64,000 bases of DNA from Euonymus europaeus. Its lineage: Eukaryota > Streptophyta > Magnoliopsida > Celastrales > Celastraceae. The notes under the pieces are model-generated. The model searched no databases and was not told where the DNA came from. It saw nothing but the letters and a program-made list of their open reading frames with translations. Both the position numbers and the translations under genes were made by a program. Where the stretch lies: contig OY756958.1 of the NCBI GenBank assembly GCA_963580455.1, positions 10,614,501-10,678,500 on the forward strand, in the 5' to 3' direction. Positions 12,201 through 25,094 of this stretch are shown in pieces (within the stretch, counting starts at the first letter, position 1; each line of letters starts with the position of its first letter).

Positions 12201-15200
12201 AAACGTTAAAAGCTCCTCCATAGAGTGAGTTGTGCAACTTCGGACTATCAAAGTTGCTCGGTGTACACTTTTTATTGTTCTTCTATCTCAAATTTTAAGA
12301 GTATAAGCTTCCTAGATTATTTCGATGTGAAAACACCAACTTTACAAGACAAATGGGCAAAAACATTAAAAGCTCCTCCATAGAGAGAGTTGGGAACTTC
12401 TAATCATCAAAGTCGCTCGGTGTACACTTTTTATTGTTCTTCTATGTCAAATTTTACGAGGATATGCTTGCTGGTTTATTTTGATCCCAAAACCCCAACT
12501 ATCAATAAGAAATGGGCAAAACCGTTAAAAGATACTCCATAGTGAGAGTTGAGCAATTCCGGACCATAAAAGTTGCTCGGTGTACACTTTTTATTGTTCT
12601 TCTATGTCAAATTTTACGAGTATAAGCTTCCTAGATTATTTCGATTCCAAAAACCCAACTTTCAATGACAAATGGAGAAAACCGTTTAAAGCTCCTCCAT
12701 AGAGTGAGTTGTGCAACTTCGGACTATCAAAGTTGCTCGGTGTTCACTTTTTATTGTTCTTCTATGTCAAATTTTACGAGTATAAGCTTCCTAGATTATT
12801 TCGATTCCAAAACCCCAACTTTCTATGACAAATGGACAAAAACGTTAAAAGCTCCTCAATAGAGAGAGTTGTGCAACTTCGGACTATCAAAGTTGCTCGA
12901 TGTACACTTTTTATTGTTCTTCTATGTCAAATTTTACGACTATAAGCATCCTAGATTATTTCGATGGCAAAACCCCAACTTTCTATGACAAATGGACAAA
13001 AACGTCTAAAGCTCCTCCATAGAGTGAGTTGAGCAACTTCGGACTATCAAAGTTGCTCGGTGTACACTTTTTATTGGTATTCTATGTCAAATTTTACGTG
13101 TATAAGCTTCCTAGATTATTTCGATTCCAAAACCCCAACTTTCTATGACAAATGGACAAAAACGTTAAAAGCTCCTCAATAGAGAGAGTTGTGCAACTTC
13201 GGACTATCAAAGTTGCTCGATGTACACCTTTTATTGTTCTTCTATGTCAAATTTTACGACTATAAGCATCCTAGATTATTTCGATGCCAAAACCCCAACT
13301 TTCTATGACAAATGGACAAAAACGTCTAAAGCTCCTCCATAGAGTGAGTTGAGCAACTTCGGACTATCAAAGTTGCTCGGTGTACACTTTTTATTGGTAT
13401 TCTATGTCAAATTTTACGAGTATATGCTTGCTGGATTATTTTGATTCCAAAACCCCAACTATCAATAAGAAATGGGCAAAACCGTTAAAAGCTACCCCAT
13501 AGTGAGAGTTGAGCAATTCCGGACCACAAAAGTTGCTCGGTGTACACTTTTTATTGTTCTTCTATGTCAAATTTTACGACTATAAGCATCCTAGATTATT
13601 TCGATGCCAAAACCCCAACTTTCTATGACAAATGGACAAAAACGTCTAAAGCTCCTCCATAGAGTGAGTTGAGCAACTTCGGACTATCAAAGTTGCTCGG
13701 TGTACACTTTTTATTGTTCTTCTATGTCAAATTTTACGAGTATATACTTGCTGGATTATTTTGATTCCGAAACCCCAACTATCAATAAGAAATGGGCAAA
13801 ACCGTTAAAAGCTACTCCATAGTGAGAGTTGAGCAATTCCGGACCACAAAAGTTGCTCGGTGTACACTTTTTATTGTTCTTCTATGTCAAATTTTACGAC
13901 TATAAGCATCCTAGATTATTTCGATTCCAAAACCTCAACTTACTATGACAAATGGACAAAACCGTTTAAAGCTACTCCATAGAGAGAGTTGAACAACTTC
14001 GGACCATAAAAGTTGCAAGTTGTACACTTTTTATTGTTCTTCTATGTCAAATTTTACGACTATAAGCAACATCGATTATTTCGATGCCAAACCCTCAACT
14101 TACTATGACAAATGGACAAAACCGTTTAAAGCTCCTGCATAGAGTGAGTTGTGCAACTTCGGATTATCAAAGTTGCTCGGTGTACACTTTTTATTGTTCT
14201 TCTATGTCAAATTTTACGAGTATATCTTCCTATATTATTTCGATTCCAAAACCCCAACTTTCTATGACAAATGGACAAAAACGTCTAAAGCTCCTCCATA
14301 GAGTGAGTTGAGCAACTTCGGACTATCAAAGTTGCTCGGTGTACACTTTTTATTGTTCTTCTATGTCAAATTTTACGAGTATATGCTTGCTGGATTATTT
14401 TGATTCCGAAACCCCAACTATCAATAAGAAATGGGCAAAACCGTTAAAAGCTACTCCATAGTGAGAGTTGAGCAATTCCGGACCATAAAAATTGCTCGGT
14501 GTACATTTTTTATTGTTCTTCTATGTCAAATTTTACGACTATAAGCATCCTAGATTATTTCGATTCCAAAACCTCAACTTACTATGACAAATGGACAAAA
14601 CCGTTTAAAGCTACTCCATAGAGAGAGTTGAACAACTTCGGAACATAAAAGTTGCTCGTTGTACACTTTTTATTGTTCTTCTATGTCAAATTTTACGACT
14701 ATAAGCATCCTAAATTATTTCGATGCCAAACCCTCAACTTTCTATGACAAATGGACAAAACCGTTTAAAGCTCCTCCATAGAGTGAGTTGTGCAACTTCG
14801 GATTATCAAAGTTGCTCGGTGTACACTTTTTACTGTTCTTCTATGTCAAATTTTACGAGTATAAGCTTACTAGATTATTTCGATTCCGAAACCCCAACTT
14901 TCTATGACAAATGGACAAAAACGTTAAAAGCTCTTCCATAGAGAGAGTTGTGCAACTTCGGACTATCTAAGTTGCTCGGTGTACACTTTGTATTGTTCTT
15001 CTATGTCAAATTTTACGAGTATAAGCTTCCTAGATTATTTCGATTCCAAAACCCCAAATTTCTATGACAAATGGACAAAAACGTTAAAAGCTCCTCCATA
15101 GAGAGAGTTGTGCAACTTCAGACTATCAAAGTTGCTCGGTGTACACTTTTTATTGTTCTTCTATGTCAAATTTTACGAGTATATGCTTGCTGGATTATTT

Positions 15201-18200
15201 TCATTCCAAAACCCCAACTATCAATAAGAAATGGGCAAAACCGTTAAAAGCTACACCATAGTAAGAGTTGAGCAATTCCGGACCACAAAAGTTGCTCGGT
15301 GTACACTTTTTATTGTTCTTCTTTGTCAAATTTTACGACTATAAGCTTCCTAGCTTATTTCGATGCCAAAACCCCAAATTTCTATGACAAATGTAAAAAA
15401 ACTTTTAAAGCTCCTCCATAGAGTGAGTTGTGTGCAACTTCGGACTATCGAAGTTGCTCGGTGTACACTTTTTATTGTTCTTCTATGTCAAATTTTACGA
15501 GTATATGATTGCTGGATTATTTTGATTCCGAAACCCCAACTATCAATAAGAAATGGGCAAAACCGTTAAAAGCTACTCCATAGTAAGAGTTGAGCAATTC
15601 CGGACCATAAAAGTTGCTCGGTGTATACTTTTTATTGTTCTTCTATGTCAAATTTTACGACTATAAGCATCCTAGATTATTTCGATTCCAAAACCTCAAC
15701 TTTCTATGACAAATGGACAAAACCGTTCAAACCTACTCCATAGAGAAAGTTGAGCAACTTCGGACCATAAAAGTTGCTCGGTGTACACTTTTCATTGTTC
15801 TTCTATGTCAAATTTTACGACTATAAGCATCCCCGATTATTTCGATGCCAAAACCCCAATTTTCTATGACAAATAGACAAAAACGTTAAAACCTCCTCCA
15901 TAGAGTGAGTTGTGCAACTTCGGACTATCAAAGTTGCTCGGTGTACACTTTTTATTGTTCTTCTATGTCAAATTTTACGAGTATAAGCTTCCTAGATTAT
16001 TTCAATTCCAAAACCCCAACTTTCTATGACAAATGGACAAAAACGTTAAAAGCTCCTCCATAGAGTGAGTTGTGCAACTTCGGACTATCAAAGTTGCTCG
16101 GTGTACACTTTTTATTGTTCTTCTATCTCAAATTTTAAGAGTATAAGCTTCCTAGATTATTTCGATGTGAAAACACCAACTTTACAAGACAAATGGGCAA
16201 AAACATTAAAAGCTCCTCCATAGAGAGAGTTGGGAACTTCTAATCATCAAAGTCGCTCGGTGTACACTTTTTATTGTTCTTCTATGTCAAATTTTACGAG
16301 GATATGCTTGCTGGTTTATTTTGATTCCAAAACCCCAACTATCAATAAGAAATGGGCAAAACCGTTAAAAGATACTCCATAGTGAGAGTTGAGCAATTCC
16401 GGACCATAAAAGTTGCTCGGTGTACACTTTTTATTGTTCTTCTATGTCAAATTTTACGAGTATAAGCTTCCTAGATTATTTCGATTCCAAAAACCCAACT
16501 TTCAATGACAAATGGAGAAAACCGTTTAAAGCTCCTCCATAGAGTGAGTTGTGCAACTTCGGACTATCAAAGTTGCTCGGTGTTCACTTTTTATTGTTCT
16601 TCTATGTCAAATTTTACGAGTATAAGCTTCCTAGATTATTTCGATTCCAAAACCCCAACTTTCTATGACAAATGGACAAAAACGTTAAAAGCTCCTCAAT
16701 AGAGAGAGTTGTGCAACTTCGGACTATCAAAGTTGCTCGATGTACACTTTTTATTGTTCTTCTATGTCAAATTTTACGACTATAAGCATCCTAGATTATT
16801 TCGATGGCAAAACCCCAACTTTCTATGACAAATGGACAAAAACGTCTAAAGCTCCTCCATAGAGTGAGTTGAGCAACTTCGGACTATCAAAGTTGCTCGG
16901 TGTACACTTTTTATTGGTATTCTATGTCAAATTTTACGTGTATAAGCTTCCTAGATTATTTCGATTCCAAAACCCCAACTTTCTATGACAAATGGACAAA
17001 AACGTTAAAAGCTCCTCAATAGAGAGAGTTGTGCAACTTCGGACTATCAAAGTTGCTCGATGTACACTTTTTATTGTTCTTCTACGTCAAATTTTACGAC
17101 TATAAGCATCCTAGATTATTTCGATGCCAAAACCCCAACTTTCTATGACAAATGGACAAAAACGTCTAAAGCTCCTCCATAGAGTGAGTTGAGCAACTTC
17201 GGACTATCAAAGTTGCTCGGTGTACACTTTTTATTGGTATTCTATGTCAAATTTTACGAGTATATGCTTGCTGGATTATTTTGATTCCAAAACCCAACTA
17301 TCAATAAGAAATGGGCAAAACCGTTAAAAGCTACTCCATAGTGAGAGTTGAGCAATTCCGAACCATAAAAGTTGCTCGGTGTACACTTTTTATTGTTCTT
17401 CTTTGTCAAATTTTACGACTATAAGCATCCTAGAATATTTCGATGCCAAAACCCCAAATTTCTATGACAAATGGACAAAACCTTTTAAAGCTCCTCCATA
17501 GAGTGAGTTGTGCAACTTCGGACTATCGAACTTGCTCGGTGTACACTTTTTATTGTTCTTCTATGTTAAATTTTACGAGTATATGCTTGCTGGATTATTT
17601 TGATTCCAAAACCCCAACTATCAATAAGAAATGGGCAAAACCGTTAAAAGCTACCCCATAGTGAGAGTTGAGCAATTCCGGACCACAAAAGTTGCTCGGT
17701 GTACACTTTTTATTGTTCTTCTATGTCAAATTTTACGACTATAAGCATCCTAGATTATTTCGATGCCAAAACCCCAACTTTCTATGACAAATGAACAAAA
17801 ACGTCTAAAGCTCCTCCATAGAGTGAGTTGAGCAACTTCGGACTATCAAAGTTGCTCGGTGTACACTTTTTATTGTTCTTCTATGTCAAATTTTACGAGT
17901 ATATGCTTGCTGGATTATTTTGATTCTGAAACCCCAACTATCAATAAGAAATGGGCAAAACCGTTAAAAGCTACTCCATAGTGAGAGTTGAGCAATTCCG
18001 GACCACAAAAGTTGCTCGGTGTACACTTTTTATTGTTCTTCTATGTCAAATTTTACGACTATAAGCATCCTAGATTATTTCGATTCCAAAACCTCAACTT
18101 ACTATGACAAATGGACAAAACCGTTTAAAGCTACTCCATAGAGAGAGTTGAACAACTTCGGACCATAAAAGTTGCAAGTTGTACACTTTTTATTGTTCTT

Positions 18201-18520
18201 CTATGTCAAATTTTACGACTATAAGCATCCTAGATTATTTCGATGCCAAACCCTCAACTTTCTATGACAAATGGACTAAACCGTTTAAAGCTCCTCCATA
18301 GAGTGAGTTGTGCAACTTCGGATTATCAAAGTTGCTCGGTGTACACTTTTTATTGTTCTTCTATGTCAAATTTTACGAGTATAAGCTTCCTAGATTATTT
18401 CGATTCCAAAACCCCAACTTTCTATGACAAATGGACAAAAACGTCTAAAGCTCCTCCATAGAGTGAGTTGAGCAACTTCGGACTATCAAAGTTGCTCGGT
18501 GTACACTTTTTATTGTTCTT
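9221..18520. repeat. Higher-order repeat: 26/24-monomer block, two full copies and a partial third
   Basis: About 9221-13380 is followed by a near-identical block at about 13381-17220, then a partial third copy to about 18520. Rare markers recur 3,840 bases apart: AAGCAACATCGATT near 10226 and 14066, the tightly matched block around 10244-12862 and 14084-16702, GTTGGGAACTTCTAATC near 12389 and 16229. The monomers bearing TTATTGGTATTC at 13381 and 17221 correspond to that at 9221, so the first period is 4,160 and the second lacks two monomers. The third copy has a one-base deletion near 17291 and lies 7,999-8,000 bases from the first. Confidence 0.85.
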
Positions 18521-21500
18521 CTATGTCAAATTTTACGAGGATATGCTTGCTGGATTATTTTGATTCCAAAACCCCAACTATCAATAAGAAATGGGCAAAA
18601 CCGTTAAAAGATACTACATAGTGAGAGTTGAGCAATTTCGGACCATAAAAGTTGCTCGCTGTACACTTTTTATAGTTCTTCTATGTTAAATTTTACGAGT
18701 ATATGCTTGCTGGATTATTTTGATTCCAAAACCCCAACTATCAATAAGAAATGGGCAAAACCGTTAAAAGCTACTCCATAGTGAGAGTTGAGCAATTCCG
18801 GACCATAAAAGTTGCTCGGTGTACACTTTTTATTGTTCTTCTATGTCAAATTTTACGAGTATAAGCTTCCTAGATTATTTCGATTCCAAAAACCCAACAT
18901 TCTATGACAAATGGAGAAAACCGTTTAAAGCTCCTCCATAGAGTGAGTTGTGCAACTTCGGACTATCAAAGTTGCTCGGTGTTCACTTTTTATTGTTCTT
19001 CTATATCAAATTTTACGAGTATAAGCTTCCTAGATTATTTCGATTCCAAAACCCCAATTTTCCTTGACAAATGGACAAAAACGTTAAAAGCTCCTCAATA
19101 GAGAGAGTTGTGCAACTTCGGACCATAAAAGTTGCTCGGTGTACACTTTTCAATGTTCTTCTATGTCAAATTTTACGACTAATAAGCATCCCAGATTATT
19201 TCGATTCCAAAACCCCAACTTTTTATGACAAATAGACAAAGACGTTAAAACCTCCTTCATAGAGTTAGTTGTGCAACTTCGGACTATCAAAGTTGCTCGG
19301 TGTACACTTTTTATTATTCTTCTATGTCAAATTTTACGAGTATAAGCTTCCTAGATTATTTCAATTCCAAAACCTCAACTTTCTATGACAAATGGACAAT
19401 ACCGTTTAAAGCTCCTCCATAGAGTGAGTTGTGCAACTTCGGATTATCAAAGTTGCTCGGTGTACACTTTTTATTGTTCTTCTATGTCAAATTTTACGAG
19501 TATAAGCTTCCTAGATTATTTCGATTCCAAAACCCCAACTTTCTATGACAAATAGACAAAAACGTTAAAAGCTCCTCCATAGAGAGAGTTGTGCAACTTC
19601 AGACTATCAAAGTTGCTCGGTGTACACTTTTTATTGTTCTTCTATGTCAAATTTTACGAGTATATGCTTGCTGGATTATTTTCATTCCAAAACCCCAACT
19701 ATCAATAAGAAATGGGCAAAACCGGTAAAAGCTACACCATAGTGAGAGTTGAGCAATTCCGGACCACAAAAGTTGCTCGGTGTACACTTTTTATTGTTCT
19801 TCTTTGTCAAATTTTACGACTATAAGCTTCATAGTTTATTTAGATGCCAAAACCCCAAATGTCTATGACAAATGTAAAAAACCTTTTAAAGCTCCTCCAT
19901 AGAGTGAGTTGTGCAACTTCGGACTATCCAAGTTGCTCGGTGTACACTTTTTGTTGTTCTTCTATTTCAAATTTTACAAGTATATGCTTGCTGGATTATT
20001 TTGATTCCGAAACCCCAACTATCAATAAGAAATGGGCAAAACCGTTAAAAGCTACTCCATAGTGAGAGTTGAGCAATTCCGGACCATAAAAGTTGCTCGG
20101 TGTACACTTTTTATTGTTCTTCTATGTCAAATTTTACGACTATAAGCATCCTAGATTATTTCTATTTCAAAACCTCAACTTTCTATGACAAATGGACAAA
20201 AGCGTTTAAACCTACTCCATTGAGAGAGTTGAGCAACTTCGGACCATAAAAGTTGCTCGGTGTACACTTTCCATTGTTCTTCTATGTCAAATTTTACGAC
20301 TATAAGCATCCCAGATTATTTCGATGCCAAAACCCCAACTTTCAATGACAAATAGACAAAAACGTTAAAACCTCCTCCATAGAGTGAGTTGTGCAACTTC
20401 GGACTATCAAAGATGCTCGGTGTACACCTTTTATTGTTCTTCTATGTCAAATTTTACGAGTATAAGCATCCTAGATTATTTCGATTTCAAAACCTCAACT
20501 TTCTATGACAAATGGACAAAAGCGTTTAAACCTACTCCATAGAGAGAGTTGAGCAACTTCAGACCATTAAAGTTGCTCGGTGTACACTTTTCATTGTTCT
20601 TCTATGTCAAATTTTACGACTATAAGCATCCTAGATTATTTCGATTCCAAAACCTCAACTTTCTATGACAAATGGACAAAACCGTTTAAACCTACTCCAT
20701 AGAGAGAGTTGAGCAACTTCGGACCATAAAAGTTGCTCGGTGTACACTTTTCATTGTTCTTCTATGTCAAATTTTACGACTAATAAGCATCCCAGATTAT
20801 TTCGATGCCAAAACCCCAACTTTCTATGACAAATAGACAAAAACGTTAAAACCTCCTCCATAGAGTGAGTTGTGCAACTTCGGACTATAAAAGTTGCTCG
20901 GTGTACACTTTTTATTGTTCTTCTATGTCAAATTTTACACGTATAAGCTTCCTAGATTATTTCAATTCCAAAACCCCAACTTTCTATGACAAATGGACAA
21001 AACCGTTTAAAGCTCCTCCATAGAGTGAGTTGTGCAACTTCGGATTATCAAAGTTGCTCGGTGTACACTTTTTATTGTTCTTCTATGTCAAATTTTTCGA
21101 GTATATGCTTGCTGGATTATTTTCATTCCAAAACCCCAACTATCAATAAGAAATGGGCAAAACCGTTAAAAGCTACACCATAGTGAGAGTTGAGCAATTC
21201 CGGACCACAAAAGTTGCTCGGTGTACACTTTTTATTGTTCTTCTTTGTCAAATTTTACGACTATAAGCTTCCTAGTTTATTTCGATGCCAAAACCCCAAA
21301 TTTATATGACAAATGTAAAAAAACTTTTAAAGCTCCTCCATAGAGTGAGTTGTGCAACTTCGGACTACTGAAGTTGCTCGGTGTACACTTTTTATTGTTC
21401 TTCTATGTCAAATTTTACGAGTATATGATTGCTGGATTATTTTGATTCCAAAACCCCAACTATCAATAAGAAATGGGCAAAACCGTTAAAAGCTACTCCA

Positions 21501-24500
21501 TAGTGAGAGTTGAGCAATTCCGGACCACAAAAGTTGCTCGGTGTACACTTTTTATTGTTCTTCTTTGTCAAATTTTACGACTATAAGCTTCCTAGTTTAT
21601 TTCGATGCCAAAACCCCAAATTTCTATGACAAATGTAAAAAAACTTTTAAAGCTCCTCCATAGAGTGAGTTGTGCAACTTCGGACTACTGAAGTTGCTCG
21701 GTGTACACTTTTTATTGTTCTTCTATGTCAAATTTTACGAGTATATGATTGCTGGATTATTTTGATTCCAAAACCCCAACTATCAATAAGAAATGGGCAA
21801 AACCGTTAAAAGCTACTCCATAGTGAGAGTTGAGCAATTCCGGACCATAAAAGTTGCTCGGTGTACACTTTTTATTGTTCTTCTATGTCAAATTTTACGA
21901 CTATAAGCATCCTAGATTATTTCGATTCCAAAACCTCAACTTTCTATGACAAATGGACAAAACCGTTTAAACCTACTCCATAGAGAGAGTTGAGCAACTT
22001 CGGACCATAAAAGTTGCTCGGTGTACACTTTCCATTGTTCTTCTATATCAAATTTTACGACTATAAGCATCCCAGATTATTTCGATGCCAAAACCCCAAC
22101 TTTCTATGACAAATAGACAAAAACGTTAAAACCTCCTCCATAGAGTGAGTTGTGCAACTTCGGACTATCAAAGTTGCTCGGTGTACACTTTTTATTGTTC
22201 TTCTATGTCAAATTTTACGAGTATAAGCTTCCTAGATTATTTCAATTCGAAAACCCCAACTTTCTATGACAAATGGACAAAAACGTTAAAAGCTCCTCCA
22301 TAGAGTGAGTTGTGCAACTTCGGACTATCAAAGTTGCTCGGTATACACTTTTTATTGTTCTTCTATCTAAAATTTTAAGAGTATAAGCTTCCTAGATTAT
22401 TTCGATGTGAAAACACCAACTTTACAAGACAAATGGGCAAAAACATTAAAAGCTCCTCCATAGAGAGAGTTGAGCAACTTCTAATCATCATAGTCGCTCG
22501 GTGTACACTTTTTATTGTTCTTCTATGTCAAATTTTACGAGGATATGCTTGCTGGATTATTTTGATTCCAAAACCCCAACTATCAATAAGAAATGGGCAA
22601 AACCGTTAAAAGGTACTACATAGTGAGAGTTGAGCAATTTCGGACCATAAAAGTTGCTCGCTGTACACTTTTTATTGTTCTTCTATGTTAAATTTTACGA
22701 GTATATGCTTGCTGGATTATTTTGATTCCAAAACCCCAACTATCAATAAGAAATGGGCAAAACCGTTAAAAGCTACTCCATAGTGAGAGTTGAGCAATTC
22801 CGGACCATAAAAGTTGCTCGGTGTACACTTTTTATTGTTCTTCTATGTCAAATTTTACGAGTATAAGCTTCCTAGATTATTTCGATTCCAAAAAACCAAC
22901 ATTCTATGACAAATGGAGAAAACCGTTTAAAGCTCCTCCATAGAGTGAGTTGTGCAACTTCGGACTATCAAAGTTGCTCGGTGTTCACTTTTTATTGTTC
23001 TTCTATATCAAATTTTACGAGTATAAGCTTCCTAGATTATTTCGATTCCAAAACCCCAACTTTCCTTGACAAATGGACAAAAACGTTAAAAGCTCCTCAA
23101 TAGAGAGAGTTGTGCAACTTCGGACCATAAAAGTTGCTTGGTGTACACTTTTCAATGTTCTTCTATGTCAAATTTTACGACTAATAAGCATCCCAGATTA
23201 TTTCGATTCCAAAACCCCAACTTTTTATGACAAATAGACAAAAACGTTAAAACCTCCTCCATAGAGTTAGTTGTGCAACTTCGGACTATCAAAGTTGCTC
23301 GGTGTACACTTTTTATTGTTCTTCTATGTCAAATTTTACGAGTATAAGCTTCCTAGATTATTTCAATTCCAAAACCTCAACTTTCTATGACAAATGGACA
23401 ATACCGTTTAAAGCTCCTCCATAGAGTGAGTTGTGCAACTTCGGATTATCAAAGTTGCTCGGTGTACACTTTTTATTGTTCTTCTATGTCAAATTTTACG
23501 AGTATAAGCTTCATAGATTATTTCGATTCCAAAACCCCAACTTTCTATGACAAATAGACAAAAACGTTAAAAGCTCCTCCATAGAGAGAGTTGTGCAACT
23601 TCAGACTATCAAAGTTGCTCGGTGTACACTTTTTATTGTTCTTCTATGTCAAATTTTACGAGTATATGCTTGCTGGATTATTTTCATTCCAAAACCCCAA
23701 CTATCAATAAGAAATGGGCAAAACCGGTAAAAGCTACACCATAGTGAGAGTTGAGCAATTCCGGACCACAAAAGTTGCTCGGTGTACACTTTTTATTGTT
23801 CTTCTTTGTCAAATTTTACGACTATAAGCTTCATAGTTTATTTAGATGCCAAAACCCCAAATGTCTATGACAAATGTAAAAAACCTTTTAAAGCTCCTCC
23901 ATAGAGTGAGTTGTGCAACTTCGGACTATCCAAGTTGCTCGGTGTACACTTTTTGTTGTTCTTCTATTTCAAATTTTACAAGTATATGCTTGCTGGATTA
24001 TTTTGATTCCGAAACCCCAACTATCAATAAGAAATGGGCAAAACCGTTAAAAGCTACTCCATAGTGAGAGTTGAGCAATTCCGGACCATAAAAGTTGCTC
24101 GGTGTACACTTTTTATTGTTCTTCTATGTCAAATTTTACGACTATAAGCATCCTAGATTATTTCTATTTCAAAACCTCAACTTTCTATGACAAATGGACA
24201 AAAGCGTTTAAACCTACTCCATTGAGAGATTTGAGCAACTTCGGACCATAAAAGTTGCTCGGTGTACACTTTCCATTGTTCTTCTATGTCAAATTTTATG
24301 ACTATAAGCATCCCAGATTATTTCGATGCCAAAACCCCAACTTTCAATGACAAATAGACAAAAACGTTAAAACCTCCTCCATAGAGTGAGTTGTGCAACT
24401 TCGGACTATCAAAGATGCTCGGTGTACACCTTTTATTGTTCTTCTATGTCAAATTTTACGAGTATAAGCATCCTAGATTATTTCGATTTCAAAACCTCAA

Positions 24501-25094
24501 CTTTCTATGACAAATGGACAAAAGCGTTTAAACCTACTCCATAGAGAGAGTTGAGCAACTTCGGACCATAAAAGTTGCTCGGTGTACACTTTTCATTGTT
24601 CTTCTATGTCAAATTTTACGACTATAAGCATCCTAGATTATTTCGATTCCAAAACCTCAACTTTCTATGACAAATGGACAAAACCGTTTAAACCTACTCC
24701 ATAGAGAGAGTTGAGCAACTTCGGACCATAAAAGTTGCTCGGTGTACACTTTTCATTGTTCTTCTATGTCAAATTTTACGACTAATAAGCATCCCAGATT
24801 ATTTCGATGCCAAAACCCCAACTTTCTATGACAAATAGACAAAAACGTTAAAACCTCCTCCATAGAGTGAGTTGTGCAACTTCGGACTATAAAAGTTGCT
24901 CGGTGTACACTTTTTATTGTTCTTCTATGTCAAATTTTACACGTATAAGCTTCCTAGATTATTTCAATTCCAAAACCCCAACTTTCTATGACAAATGCAC
25001 AAAACCGTTTAAAGCTCCTCCAAAGAGTGAGTTGTGCAACTTCGGATTATCAAAGTTGCTCGGTGTACACTTTTTATTGTTCTTCTATGTCAAA
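18492..25094. repeat. Satellite segmental duplication, offset 4,002 bp
   Basis: About 18492-21090 and 22494-25094 match monomer for monomer. Shared rare variants include CTCGCTGTACAC (near 18656 and 22657), TTTTCAATGTTC (near 19147 and 23149), TTTAGATGCCAAAACCCCAAATGTC (near 19839 and 23841), TTTTTGTTGTTC (near 19949 and 23951) and TCTATTTCAAAACC (near 20161 and 24163). The offset is 25 monomers plus two bases. The copies differ by scattered substitutions. Confidence 0.82.
21191..21830. repeat. 320-bp satellite dimer in tandem duplicate
   Basis: Two nearly identical two-monomer units occupy about 21191-21510 and 21511-21830. Both contain the rare variant GGACTACTGAAG (near 21362 and 21682). 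One difference is TTTATATGAC versus TTTCTATGAC. The high identity suggests a recent local duplication. Confidence 0.85.
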
